Assembly: GCA_963573305.1 (NCBI GenBank)
Contig: OY754337.1
Coordinates: forward strand, 53,333,164-53,397,163
DNA from: Pyrrhosoma nymphula
Lineage: Eukaryota; Arthropoda; Insecta; Odonata; Coenagrionidae
Length of the DNA stretch: 64,000 nt
Direction of reading: 5' to 3'
Below the pieces are notes generated by a model. That model worked only from the letters and a program-made list of their open reading frames with translations, was not told the origin of the DNA and made no database searches. Of the stretch, positions 12,082 to 21,490 are shown piece after piece. Numbering within the stretch: the first letter of the stretch is position 1; every line of letters begins with the position of its first letter. A program made the translations under genes and the position numbers.

Positions 12082-12332
12082 AAATTCGACAGTGTCGGGC
12101 GATATATGGTGGAACAGCATTTTAAATAAAAACTACAGTAATTGTACTGTCCACTTAAATTTAATGTGAAATACACAACACGTGTTTCAACGCTCCTTAG
12201 GGCGTCATCATCAGGTCTGCGTGAAAAGTGTCGGGCAGACCTGATGATGACGCTCTAAGGAGCGTTGAAACACGTGTTGTGTATTTAACATTAAATTTAA
12301 GTGGACAGTACAATTACTGTAGTTTTTATTTA
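12082..12332. mobile_element. Foldback insertion with paired hammerhead-like motifs (PLE type)
   Basis: This 251-bp insert is flanked by an exact 12-bp duplication, GTTAGTATTAAT, at 12070-12081 and 12333-12344. Arms of roughly 90 bases fold back. Both strands carry CUGAUGA, a stem ACGCYC/GAGCGT, then GAAA and the palindrome ACACGTGT, at 12241-12278 (plus) and 12177-12214 (minus). The target duplication shows recent-style retroposition or end-joining into the LINE 3' UTR. The motif order is that of minimal type I hammerhead ribozymes in PLE pseudo-LTRs. Confidence 0.75.
12241..12278 (+). ncRNA. Hammerhead-ribozyme-like motif
   Basis: The order is CUGAUGA (12241-12247), a stem ACGCUC/GAGCGU closed by UAAG, GAAA (12267-12270), and a palindromic stem III ACACGUGU with a U at the expected cleavage position (12278). 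Two extra bases lie between the core and stem II, and stem I pairs only over two bases before a mismatch, so self-cleavage as a monomer is doubtful. Short palindromic stem III suggests a dimeric fold, as known for PLE hammerheads. Confidence 0.4.
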
Positions 12333-12439
12333 GTTAGTATTAATGCATTTCCCAACTGAATGTGCAACTACATAAATGGACAGAAATATGGGAGTTATAC
12401 TGCATGCATGCACTAACTAGCTGCAATACCCATTGACAA

Positions 12440-12720
12440 ACATAGTTAAAAGTCTTACAAGCAGCTGTTATGGTTCTCTACAGCTCTATACAACTCTAAT
12501 ACATTCTCTCAACATGGCCAAACCAATGAGGCACGCTCATTCCTTGCATGTATCGGAGCACCTATTGAATATTTTTCAAGACCCACTCATTCCTGAACTC
12601 GCCCCTTCTGCTTTCACCGCAGCCATTTCTCAGATGTCTCATACCCACTGCTTTTAAAACTACCTTTATCCTCATCCTTACTCACTCAAGTTTCTCATCC
12701 TTAAAATAAAGTGGGAAGGA
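12440..12720 (-). pseudogene. RTE-like LINE C-terminal fragment
   Basis: The minus strand, across broken frames, reads VGMRHLRNGCGESRR and FRNEWV, followed by a WFGHVERM-like block. This is the post-reverse-transcriptase region that in RTE-like LINEs carries RYLR..AGVTRRDRVRN and GHV.RM words. The same region is seen on the plus strand at 38590-39330. Confidence 0.5.
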
Positions 12721-12889
12721 GTGCACTTCTTTAAACTGCAATTTTTGCTTTCGAAGAAATTCATTCATTCTTTGACATGCTTAACATACTACCCACGACA
12801 TTTCTTCCACCATGCGCATGCCTCATAATATGAAATCCTAATAATTATTAAAATATGAAACCAAGGATATTTAAGAAGGAATCAGACAA

Positions 12890-13065
12890 TATTTTTACCG
12901 AACGTTCAACATATTTGGCTAGAGCGGACATATTGCGGTAGAAACGATCACAGGAATAAAATAAAGGAAATAAGACTGCAAAACAAATAGATTTAAAACG
13001 TAATTTTTCCGCGTACAATAAGGGATCATATTAGTTGCGATAGATCAATTCTATGAAACTCCCAC
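12890..13065 (+). pseudogene. CR1-like LINE C-terminal scrap
   Basis: Degenerate text matches the end of the LINE reading frame: NKGN and KTAKQIDLKRNFS followed by an AYNKGSY remnant of the family's FPRTIRD terminus. It is heavily mutated. Confidence 0.5.
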
Positions 13066-13202
13066 CCTCACCAGGTAGAGTAGACTTCTTACTTGTGTTT
13101 AACATCATAAAATCATTACTAAAACCTCACCCCGCTTGAAATATCCGGCATTATTTTGTTTTCTGCATTGAAGTAGTGTCTATTATTTTGTATGTGTATT
13201 TT

Positions 13203-13331
13203 TTATTTTTTTTTAACATGCTTCGACGGCTAAGGTCATTTCTCACATACTATCTGCCGCGTGCAGACAGTGGCAACAGCACTCGGACGAATCGGAGGAT
13301 CACCCCCCCCCCCTCCTACTCGAGCCGAGCG
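13203..13331 (-). mobile_element. 5S-derived SINE, copy 2, truncated
   Basis: The 3' two thirds of the SINE are present: the T-rich end, the ATGCTTCGACGGCTAAGGTC block and the CACTCGGACGAATCGGAGGA block. A run of about 12 C residues follows, then the element breaks off within the 5S-like part at ACTCGAGCCGAGC. The 5S-like 5' end is missing. Confidence 0.75.
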
Positions 13332-13544
13332 TAGTATTTCTAAACATAAATTAATTAATAATATTAGTAATATTAACCTCTAGTTGTCTCTTAATCATTG
13401 CACTGAATGTTTGAATGTTCGTCTACGTAGTACTCTCCCAGTTTCTGGTTTGACTGCGCACTGTTCTCCTGACTGCTTTTTGGTCCGCGCCTTGAGGCCG
13501 GGGGAAAGTACGAGGTCCTGATTTGAACTGGGAATAGCGCTGCA

Positions 13545-13612
13545 TGCATGGTGAGGCATCGACCCGTGCTACACACCCTAGAGGTGGCTTGTACAACACT
13601 TCCTAGATGTAG
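13545..13612 (+). mobile_element. CR1-like LINE 3' tail remnant
   Basis: CTACACACCCTAGAGGTGGC followed by TTGTACAACACTTCC and TAGATGTAGAC matches the terminal signature of the LINE family. Confidence 0.55.
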
Positions 13613-13730
13613 ACGAAATCTCTGCAGCAATCTTATCATCCTTCTCAAACATTCGGCCAACGTACACATAACCATTCACTTGCTCAGCGTTAAGGAGTAA
13701 ACTAATGCAAACGGCAATTTTTTCTTCGTT

Positions 13731-13902
13731 TGACAACAATTCATTCCAAATTTGAAGATACCGGGACTAGCCACAGTATAACCCTTTTTTAAGTCACCCG
13801 CAAGTTCACACTAGTGCGATTTCCACAGAGGAAAGATCATTCGCCTTGACCGGGATACGAACCCGAATCCCTAGATTTTGTGCCAAGTGCATTAGCCAGT
13901 TA
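13731..13902 (-). mobile_element. tRNA-derived SINE, 3' part of a split copy
   Basis: On the minus strand CTGGCTAATGCACTTGG is followed by the polymerase III B box GGGTTCGTATCCCGG (13850-13864), then a tRNA-unrelated body with CCTCTGTGGAAAT and a CACTTGCGGGTGACT-like word, and the end GGTATCTTCAAATTT. The A box TAGCTTAACTGG is cut in its TTAA by the transposon at 13903-14451; the 5' piece lies at 14452-14471. Confidence 0.75.
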
Positions 13903-14451
13903 GGTAGTTTGAGCGACAAATTAATTCACCTAGAATTTTATGAATTTGGCCTCATTTAAAAGAAAAAAACACTCATCTTTACAATGATATCAAAAGATCA
14001 ACCCCTTGCCGAACAATTTTTCGAGCAATTTGCCTAAAAATATAAGCTGTTTTACATGGGATACATTATGGCTGTGCGCTCCAGAGGGAGAATATTTTTA
14101 AAAACTTCTAGGACCTATAACTCGTCAAAAAACTAACGATGTATAGATTGCATGTATTTTCAACTATTTATAAAAATAATCTTATACTCACCGAAGTAAT
14201 TATAACAGAATCGCAAAAGACCTGCTGTTTTGAAGGGTTTTCAGCCGTTCGGCGGGAAAAAATGAGTCAAATTAGAGACTTGTGTAGATTTATTTATTTA
14301 ATTCCTGAGAATTTTGGTCATATATAACTATATATTTGCGCTATTAATACTACAATATTTATTTCATACTTCTTACAGACGCTGCTATTAAAAAAATAAT
14401 ATTTTAATATGGTCCCCATTATGACTAGGGAACTATCTCGCTCAAACTACC
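13903..14451 (+). mobile_element. TTAA-flanked TIR element, family 1, copy B (complete)
   Basis: This 549-bp element begins GGTAGTTTGAGCGA and ends TCGCTCAAACTACC, perfect inverted termini of 14 bp. The right flank is TTAA, the left flank TTA with one base lost. It has no transposase frame. It sits inside the A box of a tRNA-derived SINE, which shows that it inserted later than the SINE and gives TTAA as its target. Confidence 0.85.
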
Positions 14452-14471
14452 TTAAGCTACCGAGGCGCCCT
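14452..14471 (-). mobile_element. tRNA-derived SINE, 5' part of the split copy
   Basis: On the minus strand GGGCGCCTCGGTAGCTTAA is the tRNA-like 5' end. Joined to 13902 it rebuilds the A box TAGCTTAACTGG. Confidence 0.65.
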
Positions 14472-14609
14472 CCTCCCCTGTGGATTTCTGAGGGCTTTAT
14501 TTCTGGACTACCGGACAAGTGATGTGAATGAAGTAGTCCAAGGCGTGCACTGAGCGCCTGTGTCCTCGTAGATAAAGCCACACATGGAACACCATGAGGT
14601 GTTCGCTCT

Positions 14610-14720
14610 TTTTGACAAATTTTGAGGATACCGCAACTGGTTACGGTATAACTTTTTCGGAGTCACCCGCAAGTGCACATTGGTGCGATATTCCACAGAG
14701 GAAAAATCATTTAACAACAA
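14610..14720 (-). mobile_element. tRNA-derived SINE, 3' body fragment, copy 2
   Basis: The minus strand repeats the body of the SINE: CCTCTGTGGAATATCGCACC, a CACTTGCGGGTGACTCC word, GGTTACGG-like sequence and GGTATCCTCAAAATTTGTC. The tRNA part is absent. It lies about 140 bases from copy 1 in the same orientation. Confidence 0.7.
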
Positions 14721-16479
14721 TTTATTCCTTGATATGCTCTGAATATTACCTACGGTTTTCCTTTCAGCATTCCCATTCTTTTTAATCTCTTCATCTTTCC
14801 TCTCATTACTACTTAAAATATGACTGTGCAAAATACCATGTCAGTAAAAACTATAAACCTTTCCAAATTTAGTAGTATGTATTATTATTTCGCTTTCTTT
14901 CATTCTGTGGTAGATCGCCAACAACCTGTACGCATCATATGACATGAATATCGGAAAAAGGATCGGGAGTGAAATGGCTGAGCCTACCTTATGAGAGAGT
15001 CTCCTTAAAAAAAATTCACGGGTGTAAAAGAAGTGGAGCGGAAATAACTCGGAAGGAAATGGTTCGATATGGAGGCGAGGGTTTATAAAGCAGTCGCGTC
15101 GAAAATGGCATTCTTCCAGGTACTCAAGGTGTGAATGGGAAATGATACGGATGTAGCGCCGAAAGGGTGTTATATAGATAGATGTTCATCCTTTTTCATT
15201 CAAGAACACCCACTTCAGTCATAGTGAAAACTTATCCGAATTTATCGATCCCTCCGCAAGCAAATCCCGTTGAAGATGGTTATGTAAAACGAATAATGTT
15301 TTATTTCTCTTGGGGAAACGGCTATATTTTTGTATGAGGCTTTGAAAAACAGGGTCATAATATGTATACGTGTTTTAAGTGATGCCTAGAATCTCAAATG
15401 GCTCAACCCAGCAGTAGGACTTTGACTAGATAAACAAATTCCCACAAGAGTGAAGAAGTCGAATATATCTCTCTGCATGGACCCTGTTGTACCGATATAT
15501 TTCCAAAATTCGCACTGCTTTCTTGCTTATCACTCAGTCGATAATTAGTCACTTCCAGCAATTATGCATGGAGAACTCATATTTAGTTTCCTATTTCGTT
15601 AGGAAATAACAACGAGTGAAGGTACTTTAAAAGGAACGAGCAAATTAATTAAAACTACAAAAATAGCATGAAATTACATGGATCTCAAATGATAGCACTA
15701 CATATTTAAATTATTGAATTATCTATCTCAATTATAACATTGTCCTTGTAATTACGAAGCCTTAGGCTGTTAATTTGCATTCAAAATTAGTGTAATGAAA
15801 GCATTTCAGTCACTAGCTTCCAATTAAAATAATTTTTTTTGAAAGATTGATCTCACGTCCTTATCATTTAAAATACAATCCTACTTCGAGAAATTTCCCA
15901 TTCTCTACCATTAAAGCACTTTCTATAGTTACATTGGCATTTTAAACATACCCCATCCTATCTGCCTCTAAAGAAATTTATGTCCTTAATTCAATGTAAT
16001 TTAGCCATCTTCTCCATCCCACGCAGGATCACAAATTGTCACAAGAATTTTCTCAGCCCCTCTAATAGCTCATCCCATTCTCATTCTTCATCGCGGATTC
16101 TATGTCTTTTTCGAGGTTTTACGTGACCGCAAAGTCTTTGAAGTCCCTTGAACGGTATTGATCCCAGCGGAGGAAGTGAGGTCACACGGATTGGGAAATG
16201 AAGGCAGAAAAGACCGGATGCTCATCAGCCTCTTCCTATTGCGATGTATCCTCGCGGGGGAGAATAACCTTCCTCGTATTTATTTTAAAATTCATGGATA
16301 AATGACTCAAATTTATTAGTTTAGTAAACCTTTCTCATTAATGAGCGACCTCTCAGGTTCAGTAGGGTAAAACTTGTTGTAGCAACCAAACCCCTTAGTG
16401 TTTACATCGATTAGATTGATACTTAGATCGATATGTCAATTTAATGACAAACATTAAAATTGTCATATTCCAACAAAGT
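14721..16479. other. No gene seen
   Basis: AT-rich sequence with a slightly GC-richer zone at about 14940-15180. I recognise no coding, RNA or repeat family. Confidence 0.5.
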
Positions 16480-16865
16480 TAAAGCCTTCTTTTTCTTCCT
16501 AGTCTTTATCCTTCGTGCTAAGGGTCGGCTTTGGTAATCAATCTCCTCCATTTGCTTCAATCTAGGGCAAACCTTTGGGTCACACCACACTCCTCTACGT
16601 CACTTTTCTTACAGTCCCTCCATATTTTCCTGAGTTTCCCTTTTCCTGTATTTTCACGTAGGTTTAATCTTTACACCTTATTCCCAATCTTTTGCTCCTT
16701 CTCTGAACGCTGTGTGACACATCCAAACTATCTAAATCTACTCCATTAAATTTTTTCTTGAATCGGTGCAACTTTTAAACTCCCTCTAAAATACTCTAAC
16801 TTCAATCTTTTATCCAACTTCGTTGTAACACACATCCACCTCAGCATTTTTTTTCATGTACGTTA
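16480..16865 (-). pseudogene. RTE-like LINE C-terminal fragment
   Basis: Read on the minus strand with frame changes: KMLRWMCVTTKLDK, YFRGSLKVAPIQEKI, a RFRWFGCVTQRSE block and further basic sequence ending near the LGRKR word. The order RMLRWMCGVTR, I.GSLGVAPI..K, RLRWFGHV.RR is the standard C-terminal end of RTE-like LINE polyproteins. It is fully decayed. Confidence 0.65.
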
Positions 16866-18545
16866 ATTTGCTGGTTTGCTGCATACGTGACGCTTTTTAT
16901 TAGACCAGCAATCCGCTCCATGTAGCATAACTGGCCTTATCATGTTCTTATACCTATGAGTTTTGTAGGAATTCTCTTATCACAGGTGACCCCTGTAAAA
17001 TTTTAAGCCAATTTTTAAAAATACAAAGGGCGTCATTCTCATGCTAAGTTTTGGTTTTGGTATGTTGTTTCAAAAAGAGGGTGAAACCCCTAATCGAGAA
17101 AAAGCGGCATGTTGAAAAGGTTGCAGTAATTTATTAATCTCGGAGGTGAATGTGAATTTTGGGTGACATAAGAAAGACATATGGTATGAAGAAATGAAAA
17201 GAGACAAAACGGGGGAAAGAGAGATAATTATGCGAACGTATGTTTAAAGATGGCCCAAAAATGCTGAATGCAAATATAGTTCATAAACGTGTCTCTTTAT
17301 AGGTAGAATATCACAATATGATGGGAAAACATAGTTTATGATGACGAATAGCGCTAACATAGCGCAAAGCGTATTGTTTATTTCACTTTTCACCCAGTGA
17401 AGGATCCTTGGGAGGGCAATGCTACTCGTTTCAATTTATTAAAATCTGCAACTCAGTCAACAATTTTGACGGAAGGAAACTCCATTTTTAACTTGTTAAC
17501 AAGCATGAGAACCGCAGGAATACGACCACACAAAATAATTGGTCAAGTCCTATGCTACCACCTGCATTGACCTCAGTTCCCATGATCATTCTAAATTAAA
17601 ATTGTCTCAATTTAAAGATTTTTAAATGATTTAAAGCCTGAAACCCCACTTTGGAAAACAAAAAAATATCATTTAATATCATGTTTTGATTTAAAAATTC
17701 GTCGATGAAGAATTTTATATTTTCCGAACATGATTTCAGCAAAACTTAATTTGCTTGGAGATATATTCATATATATGGAGATGTTTCATGTCAAAATTGT
17801 ATAACTTGTTCAATAAATTTGATGAAAGAGAAAAGTATTACCTTCTTTCAAGAAAGTATGGAAATAAACGGTGATAGGACCAAGACAAAAGTCATTGATT
17901 ATTTCCTATGCAACGACCTATATATTCAGGAGAGTTCCATTGACTAGTGCTGTGCATCCACCAGCAAACAGTTGTTCTCAGTTGGGTAACTGTGCAACTG
18001 CTGCTGGTGATACAATCAATCAATCTCCCGGGATGACGACATCCTACTCGAGGGATTATCAAGGCATCGATCGCCAGGCGACGTGCTCACTTCCGGGAGG
18101 GTCGTGTGGGAGCATTTCAGTCACAACTGTGAATCCTAAAACATATTAACGTTTCATAGCTCAATATTAGACAGAATTTCCTAAACAGATAAAAACAGAC
18201 GACGCGTGACTTTGCCTTGAACAAAACTTTTAGTCATTTATACAGATTTATTTATTCGACTTAGATAAAAACAACAAAGCTTAGGCATTTGATAAGCGCT
18301 ACGTGGCCATGAAATGGCCAAAATAACTCCTCAAAAAACTCTATTGTTAAAATAGATGTGTTCAAAAATATAAGCCTCTTCTGAAGAATACAGCGATAAA
18401 AATGTGCAAATCGTCGTAAGAAAAAATCTGTAGAAATAGAACCACAAACTCTTGGTTTGTCGGGCCAATACGCAAAGGTTCTAATCCTTGCGGCAATTTT
18501 AACACTTCTAAGGTATTTTGACAATTTTCTATTCTTTAAAGCTCT
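16866..18545. other. No recognised gene; one unassigned small frame
   Basis: AT-rich apart from 17940-18140, where a 92-codon plus-strand frame (17871-18149) has normal-looking composition with a cysteine/serine-rich second half (words SQLGNCATAAGD, CSLPGGSCGS). I know no homologue. It could be an exon or chance. Confidence 0.3.
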
Positions 18546-18548
18546 TAT

Positions 18549-18594
18549 ACTTGCCACACACTCTTGAGATGGCTTGAAGGGTATTGTGTAGATA
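18549..18594 (+). mobile_element. CR1-like LINE 3' tail remnant
   Basis: TGCCACACACTCTTGAGATGGC then TTGAAGGGTATTGTGTAGAT is the terminal signature of the LINE family. Only about 45 bases remain. Confidence 0.65.
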
Positions 18595-18839
18595 TGCCCT
18601 TACGTTACCATTGAGGCAGATATTTTGCCGAATTTTTATTAGTAGGATTTGCCGCAAGAGCTGGATATCTGGAAGAGATAATTGGTACACTACTTCAAAC
18701 AGAATGCGTGAGAGATTATCCTTGGGCTTGGGTTGGTGGTCGGTCGTCTTTCTGCAACAAGTAAATTTGGATCGGACTTTGACTTCTGAGAGAATACTTG
18801 CGATACTCTCGGTGGTGCCCGCAACGTATGGAAGACACC

Positions 18840-18925
18840 ACTTCATACCTGAAGACGCCAGCATGATGGCTTGCCAAACTGTCTTCATAAATGGAAATCA
18901 TGCGGAAGAACGCCCGAAAGCAGTT
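18840..18925 (+). mobile_element. Single arm of PLE-type pseudo-LTR 1
   Basis: CTGAAGACGCCAGCATGATGGC and CGCCCGAAAGCAG blocks match the arms of the 11591-11786 foldback. The GAAA after stem II has become CAAA, so the hammerhead-like core is broken. Confidence 0.55.
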
Positions 18926-19317
18926 TATCCTCATGCTAAACACCGCGGAAACTTTCGTATAAACTTTTTAAATATTGTTTTTACACAATTTTTAGACTAT
19001 ATGAGGACGATGCACTGTAACATAATCCACAGTTGATAACAAATAATACATCAGCCCAGTTTTTTCTCTATTGTTCATTTCCGCTCTTTTATTATGCTAT
19101 TGTCAGTTGCCGAGTTTGTTTTAGATTCAGTAAACAATTTATGTAAAAATGGGATACATTTTCTTTTTAATCTTTGATTTAATATATTGCATGGTTCTAT
19201 AAAGATGTTTTCTTGAAAAAATACCTCAATCCACATCAAAGCAATTGTTTACATACATTATCTGATTTTATTAAACTTTTTTACTCGTCACTCACGCTCC
19301 TCAAACTTGGAATGTAA

Positions 19318-19365
19318 TCCTGAATATGCCTGCGGATACAGACGAAACGTTGGCTTTCGTTTTAG
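19318..19365 (+). mobile_element. Possible decayed PLE pseudo-LTR
   Basis: CCTGAATATGCCTGCGGATA followed by CAGACGAAACGTTGGC has the order core, CTG/CAG stem, GAAAC. The core G8 is replaced by T. No coding part is attached. Confidence 0.3.
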
Positions 19366-20109
19366 CTCTAGAGCCTCCAAGCTTGGCTACTTCTCTTGAA
19401 TCGCCAAGGAGTCAAATTCAACCCAACAAATCTCAACCTACAGAAGAATTCCGCAACGACGCGCCTTGGTTGTAAGCAGTCACCATATAAGACATATAAA
19501 AATATCTTGTCAGTACACTGCGTTGTTTTGAATCTCTCAACCTTGTAAGAGGTAATTTTAAATATGTACCGAAGTTTGGTCAACTACAACGATTTCTAGA
19601 GCTCTGTAGATCGCTTACTGATACCTTTATTTAATACATTATTGATTACGCGTATAATAAATACCAATAAACCAAACAAACGGACCAATAAACTTACTTC
19701 ATTTGCCTAAAATACGTACAAGATCCTTTCATTCTGTTTACAGTGGATTTCGACAAATTTAAAGAGAGTGAAGGAAAGGGATGAAAAATAACAATAGAAT
19801 AAGTATGTGTAAAACAGTAAAGAAATTTTGTGAAATGATTCCTCCTTATAACCCATGAAAATTCATAACACGTCGTTAGAATTCAATTACATTCACGTAA
19901 CCTATAAAAAATTAAAATCAAAAGGGGTGAAAATTGACCTCTCGCCGGTTCTAGTGTTGATGGCTTTAACTCATGACCAACGTTCCCATTACAAAAGTAA
20001 ACGATTGATGCAGACACTTTTCTCGACCTAGCACGTGGAAACCTTTTACAACGACTTACCTCCTTTTCTTTGAAAGCTCTTATGGTTCACGATGGGGGAT
20101 CCCTAATTT
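19366..20109. other. No gene seen
   Basis: AT-rich, no recognisable features. Confidence 0.5.
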
Positions 20110-20420
20110 TTAAGAGACGTCAACGCTGACTCTTTGAGTGCTTCTTTCATTAAGGGGGTGGACGGCACATTGGGATGACGCAAGTAGTGGAGGCAGGGAG
20201 GGACTCTTGGAAAGGGGTGGGCGGGGGGTGGAAGGTGAAAGGGGGGGATGAGAAATAAAGAGGGGGTTGTGAGAGGAGTGGTCTGTAAAGGGAGCTGGAG
20301 AGAGAAAGAGTGAAGACAAGGGGGGAGGAGGGGTTGGAGGGGAGGGGACTCTAACGGTCAAGTGTTGGGAGGAAGAAAGCGCAGGGTGGGCAAAATTGTT
20401 GGCTGAAAGGGGAAGGGAAA
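20110..20420. repeat. Purine-rich, G-run tract
   Basis: The plus strand is strongly purine-rich with many runs of four or more G between 20150 and 20350, giving low-complexity Pro/Ser frames on the complement. It could form quadruplex or triplex structures. It is not a gene. Confidence 0.5.
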
Positions 20421-20566
20421 CACAGGTGATATAACAGGTTGGACGAAATCGCGTAGTAACAGTGGCAAATAACGGAGAAAAATTAACTTTTTTCGTAGAT
20501 TTTCGCAGTTCATTTTGATTTGAATAAATTTCTTTGGTTTTTTTATGCGATACAATTACTTTTTGA

Positions 20567-20604
20567 GCAACGGTTTCGCCATGCTATTCCGCCGGCTTCG
20601 TCAG
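20567..20604 (-). ncRNA. Hammerhead-like motif downstream of PLE fragment
   Basis: The minus strand reads CUGACGA (20604-20598), GCC...GGC as a short stem II with a large loop, then GAAACCGUUGC. An inverted partial copy lies on the plus strand at 20790-20835. The motif follows the 3' end of PLE coding sequence at 20666-20790, the expected place for a pseudo-LTR. Confidence 0.4.
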
Positions 20605-20665
20605 GCTTTCTGAATCAACAGTTACAAATAAATAAACAAACTGCGGTGGTTATTACGTAACAGAA

Positions 20666-20790
20666 TTAATTTACAATTAAATGTTGCAAAAGTATTTTCC
20701 ACGTACAAGGGAGTTGGTAGCCATCCTCTCTGTTTAAGTTGTTAGGTCTTTTTTCTATTTCAAAGGCATCCCTGATGACCCGTGGATACA
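20666..20790 (-). pseudogene. PLE polyprotein C-terminal fragment, copy 1
   Basis: A minus-strand frame reads VIRDAFEIEKRPNNLNREDG followed by YQLPCTW and a stop. The IREA.EIEK.PNN.NR.DGY..S.W pattern is the terminal block of Penelope-like element proteins, after the GIY-YIG endonuclease. Only about 40 codons survive. It is flanked by an inverted pair of pseudo-LTR fragments (20546-20610 and 20785-20835). Confidence 0.7.
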
Positions 20791-20894
20791 ATAGGCAGAA
20801 TAGCATGGCGAAACTGTTGCTCAAAAAGCAAATATATGTCAGAAAACTAAAAGAAATTTATTAAAACGGAGTAAAATAACTAAAGATCATTTTA

Positions 20895-21375
20895 AGTTAG
20901 TACTCACGATTAATGAAAATACTTATTTAGTACTTTTCAAAACATTTTTTTCATGTACGACGCGTTTCGCCGATTAACGGCATCGTCAGGTACAGAAACT
21001 TTGTTACATGTGGTAATTGTTGTCGTAGTTACGGGGGATGAAAGGAAAAATACAAATATTTGGGCAGGGTTCAGGAAAAAAACACGTTGATTAAGGGCTG
21101 TTGAGGCGGGGCTGTAAATTTATCGGAAAGGAGTTGGGGAAAGGAGATGGGGGGGGGGGGAGAATGCGGAAATAATAATTCATTACAAAGGCTATTGGAT
21201 CGCCTGATAATATCTATCTGTTCATGTGCGTCCATTTTCAGGCCTTTGTGAAGAACGTGTAAAATTTCGGGTATACAATCCCTCGTATGATTGTTTTCAA
21301 GTAGGTGTTTAGCAAATGGCGAGGTGGAATCCATATTTCTGTAACGTCTGGCGTGTTCTTTGAGACGTGTGCTAG
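20895..21375 (-). mobile_element. PLE 3' end with pseudo-LTR, left arm of a palindrome
   Basis: The minus strand carries the GIY-YIG endonuclease C-terminal block: TRLKEHARRYRN, SPFAKHLLENNHT, then ILHVLHKGLKMDAHEQIDII and SNSLCNELLFP. These match the R.KEH, FA.HLL..NH and IL...KG..M...E words of PLE endonucleases. A 3' UTR and a pseudo-LTR with a hammerhead-like core (20954-20994) follow. The same end recurs inverted on the plus strand from 21376, so the two copies lie head to head. The reverse transcriptase is absent. Confidence 0.75.
20954..20994 (-). ncRNA. Hammerhead-ribozyme candidate in PLE pseudo-LTR (best preserved)
   Basis: On the minus strand: stem I UGUAC pairs with GUACA; the core CUGACGA is intact (20989-20983); stem II is GCCG/CGGC with loop UUAAU; GAAA follows (20968-20965); stem III is the palindrome ACGCGU; C at 20959 is the expected cleavage residue of a GUC triplet. 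One extra U lies between core and stem II. Minimal stem III is typical of PLE hammerheads, which are thought to act as dimers. The partner copy at 22835-22869 has lost G8 and the stem III U, so only this one looks active. Confidence 0.55.
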
Positions 21376-21490
21376 TAAAAAAACAAACAGAAATTATCAG
21401 ACAATCCAATAATCGTTGCAATGAATTATTATTTCCGCGACCCTCCGGAACCCTCCGTGGAACCCTGCCCGAATATTTGTATTTTTCCCA

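Larger units (their letters stand above)
11861..12425 (-). mobile_element. CR1-like LINE 3' UTR, split by a foldback insertion
   Basis: The minus strand carries the 3' UTR of the same LINE family as 9936-11289: the TGCAACTACATAAATGGACA complement near 12365, then the CCTCACAAGCATGC block, the ACCACCGGCCACACACCC region and the tail near 11865. It is interrupted at 12082-12332. The two halves join cleanly if one copy of GTTAGTATTAAT is removed. Confidence 0.8.

Noticed and set aside
13840..13902. Functional tRNA gene
   Set aside because: B box and half an A box are present, but there is no cloverleaf, and the sequence is part of a repeated SINE.
18584..19036. 150-codon plus-strand frame
   Set aside because: Part of it is the noncoding PLE-type pseudo-LTR arm, and the remainder shows no domain.
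20110..20555. Pro/Ser-rich minus-strand frames
   Set aside because: They follow from the purine-rich, G-run composition of the plus strand.
20771..20778. Plus-strand CTGATGA as a hammerhead core
   Set aside because: It lies within the PLE coding sequence of the other strand and lacks the matching stems.
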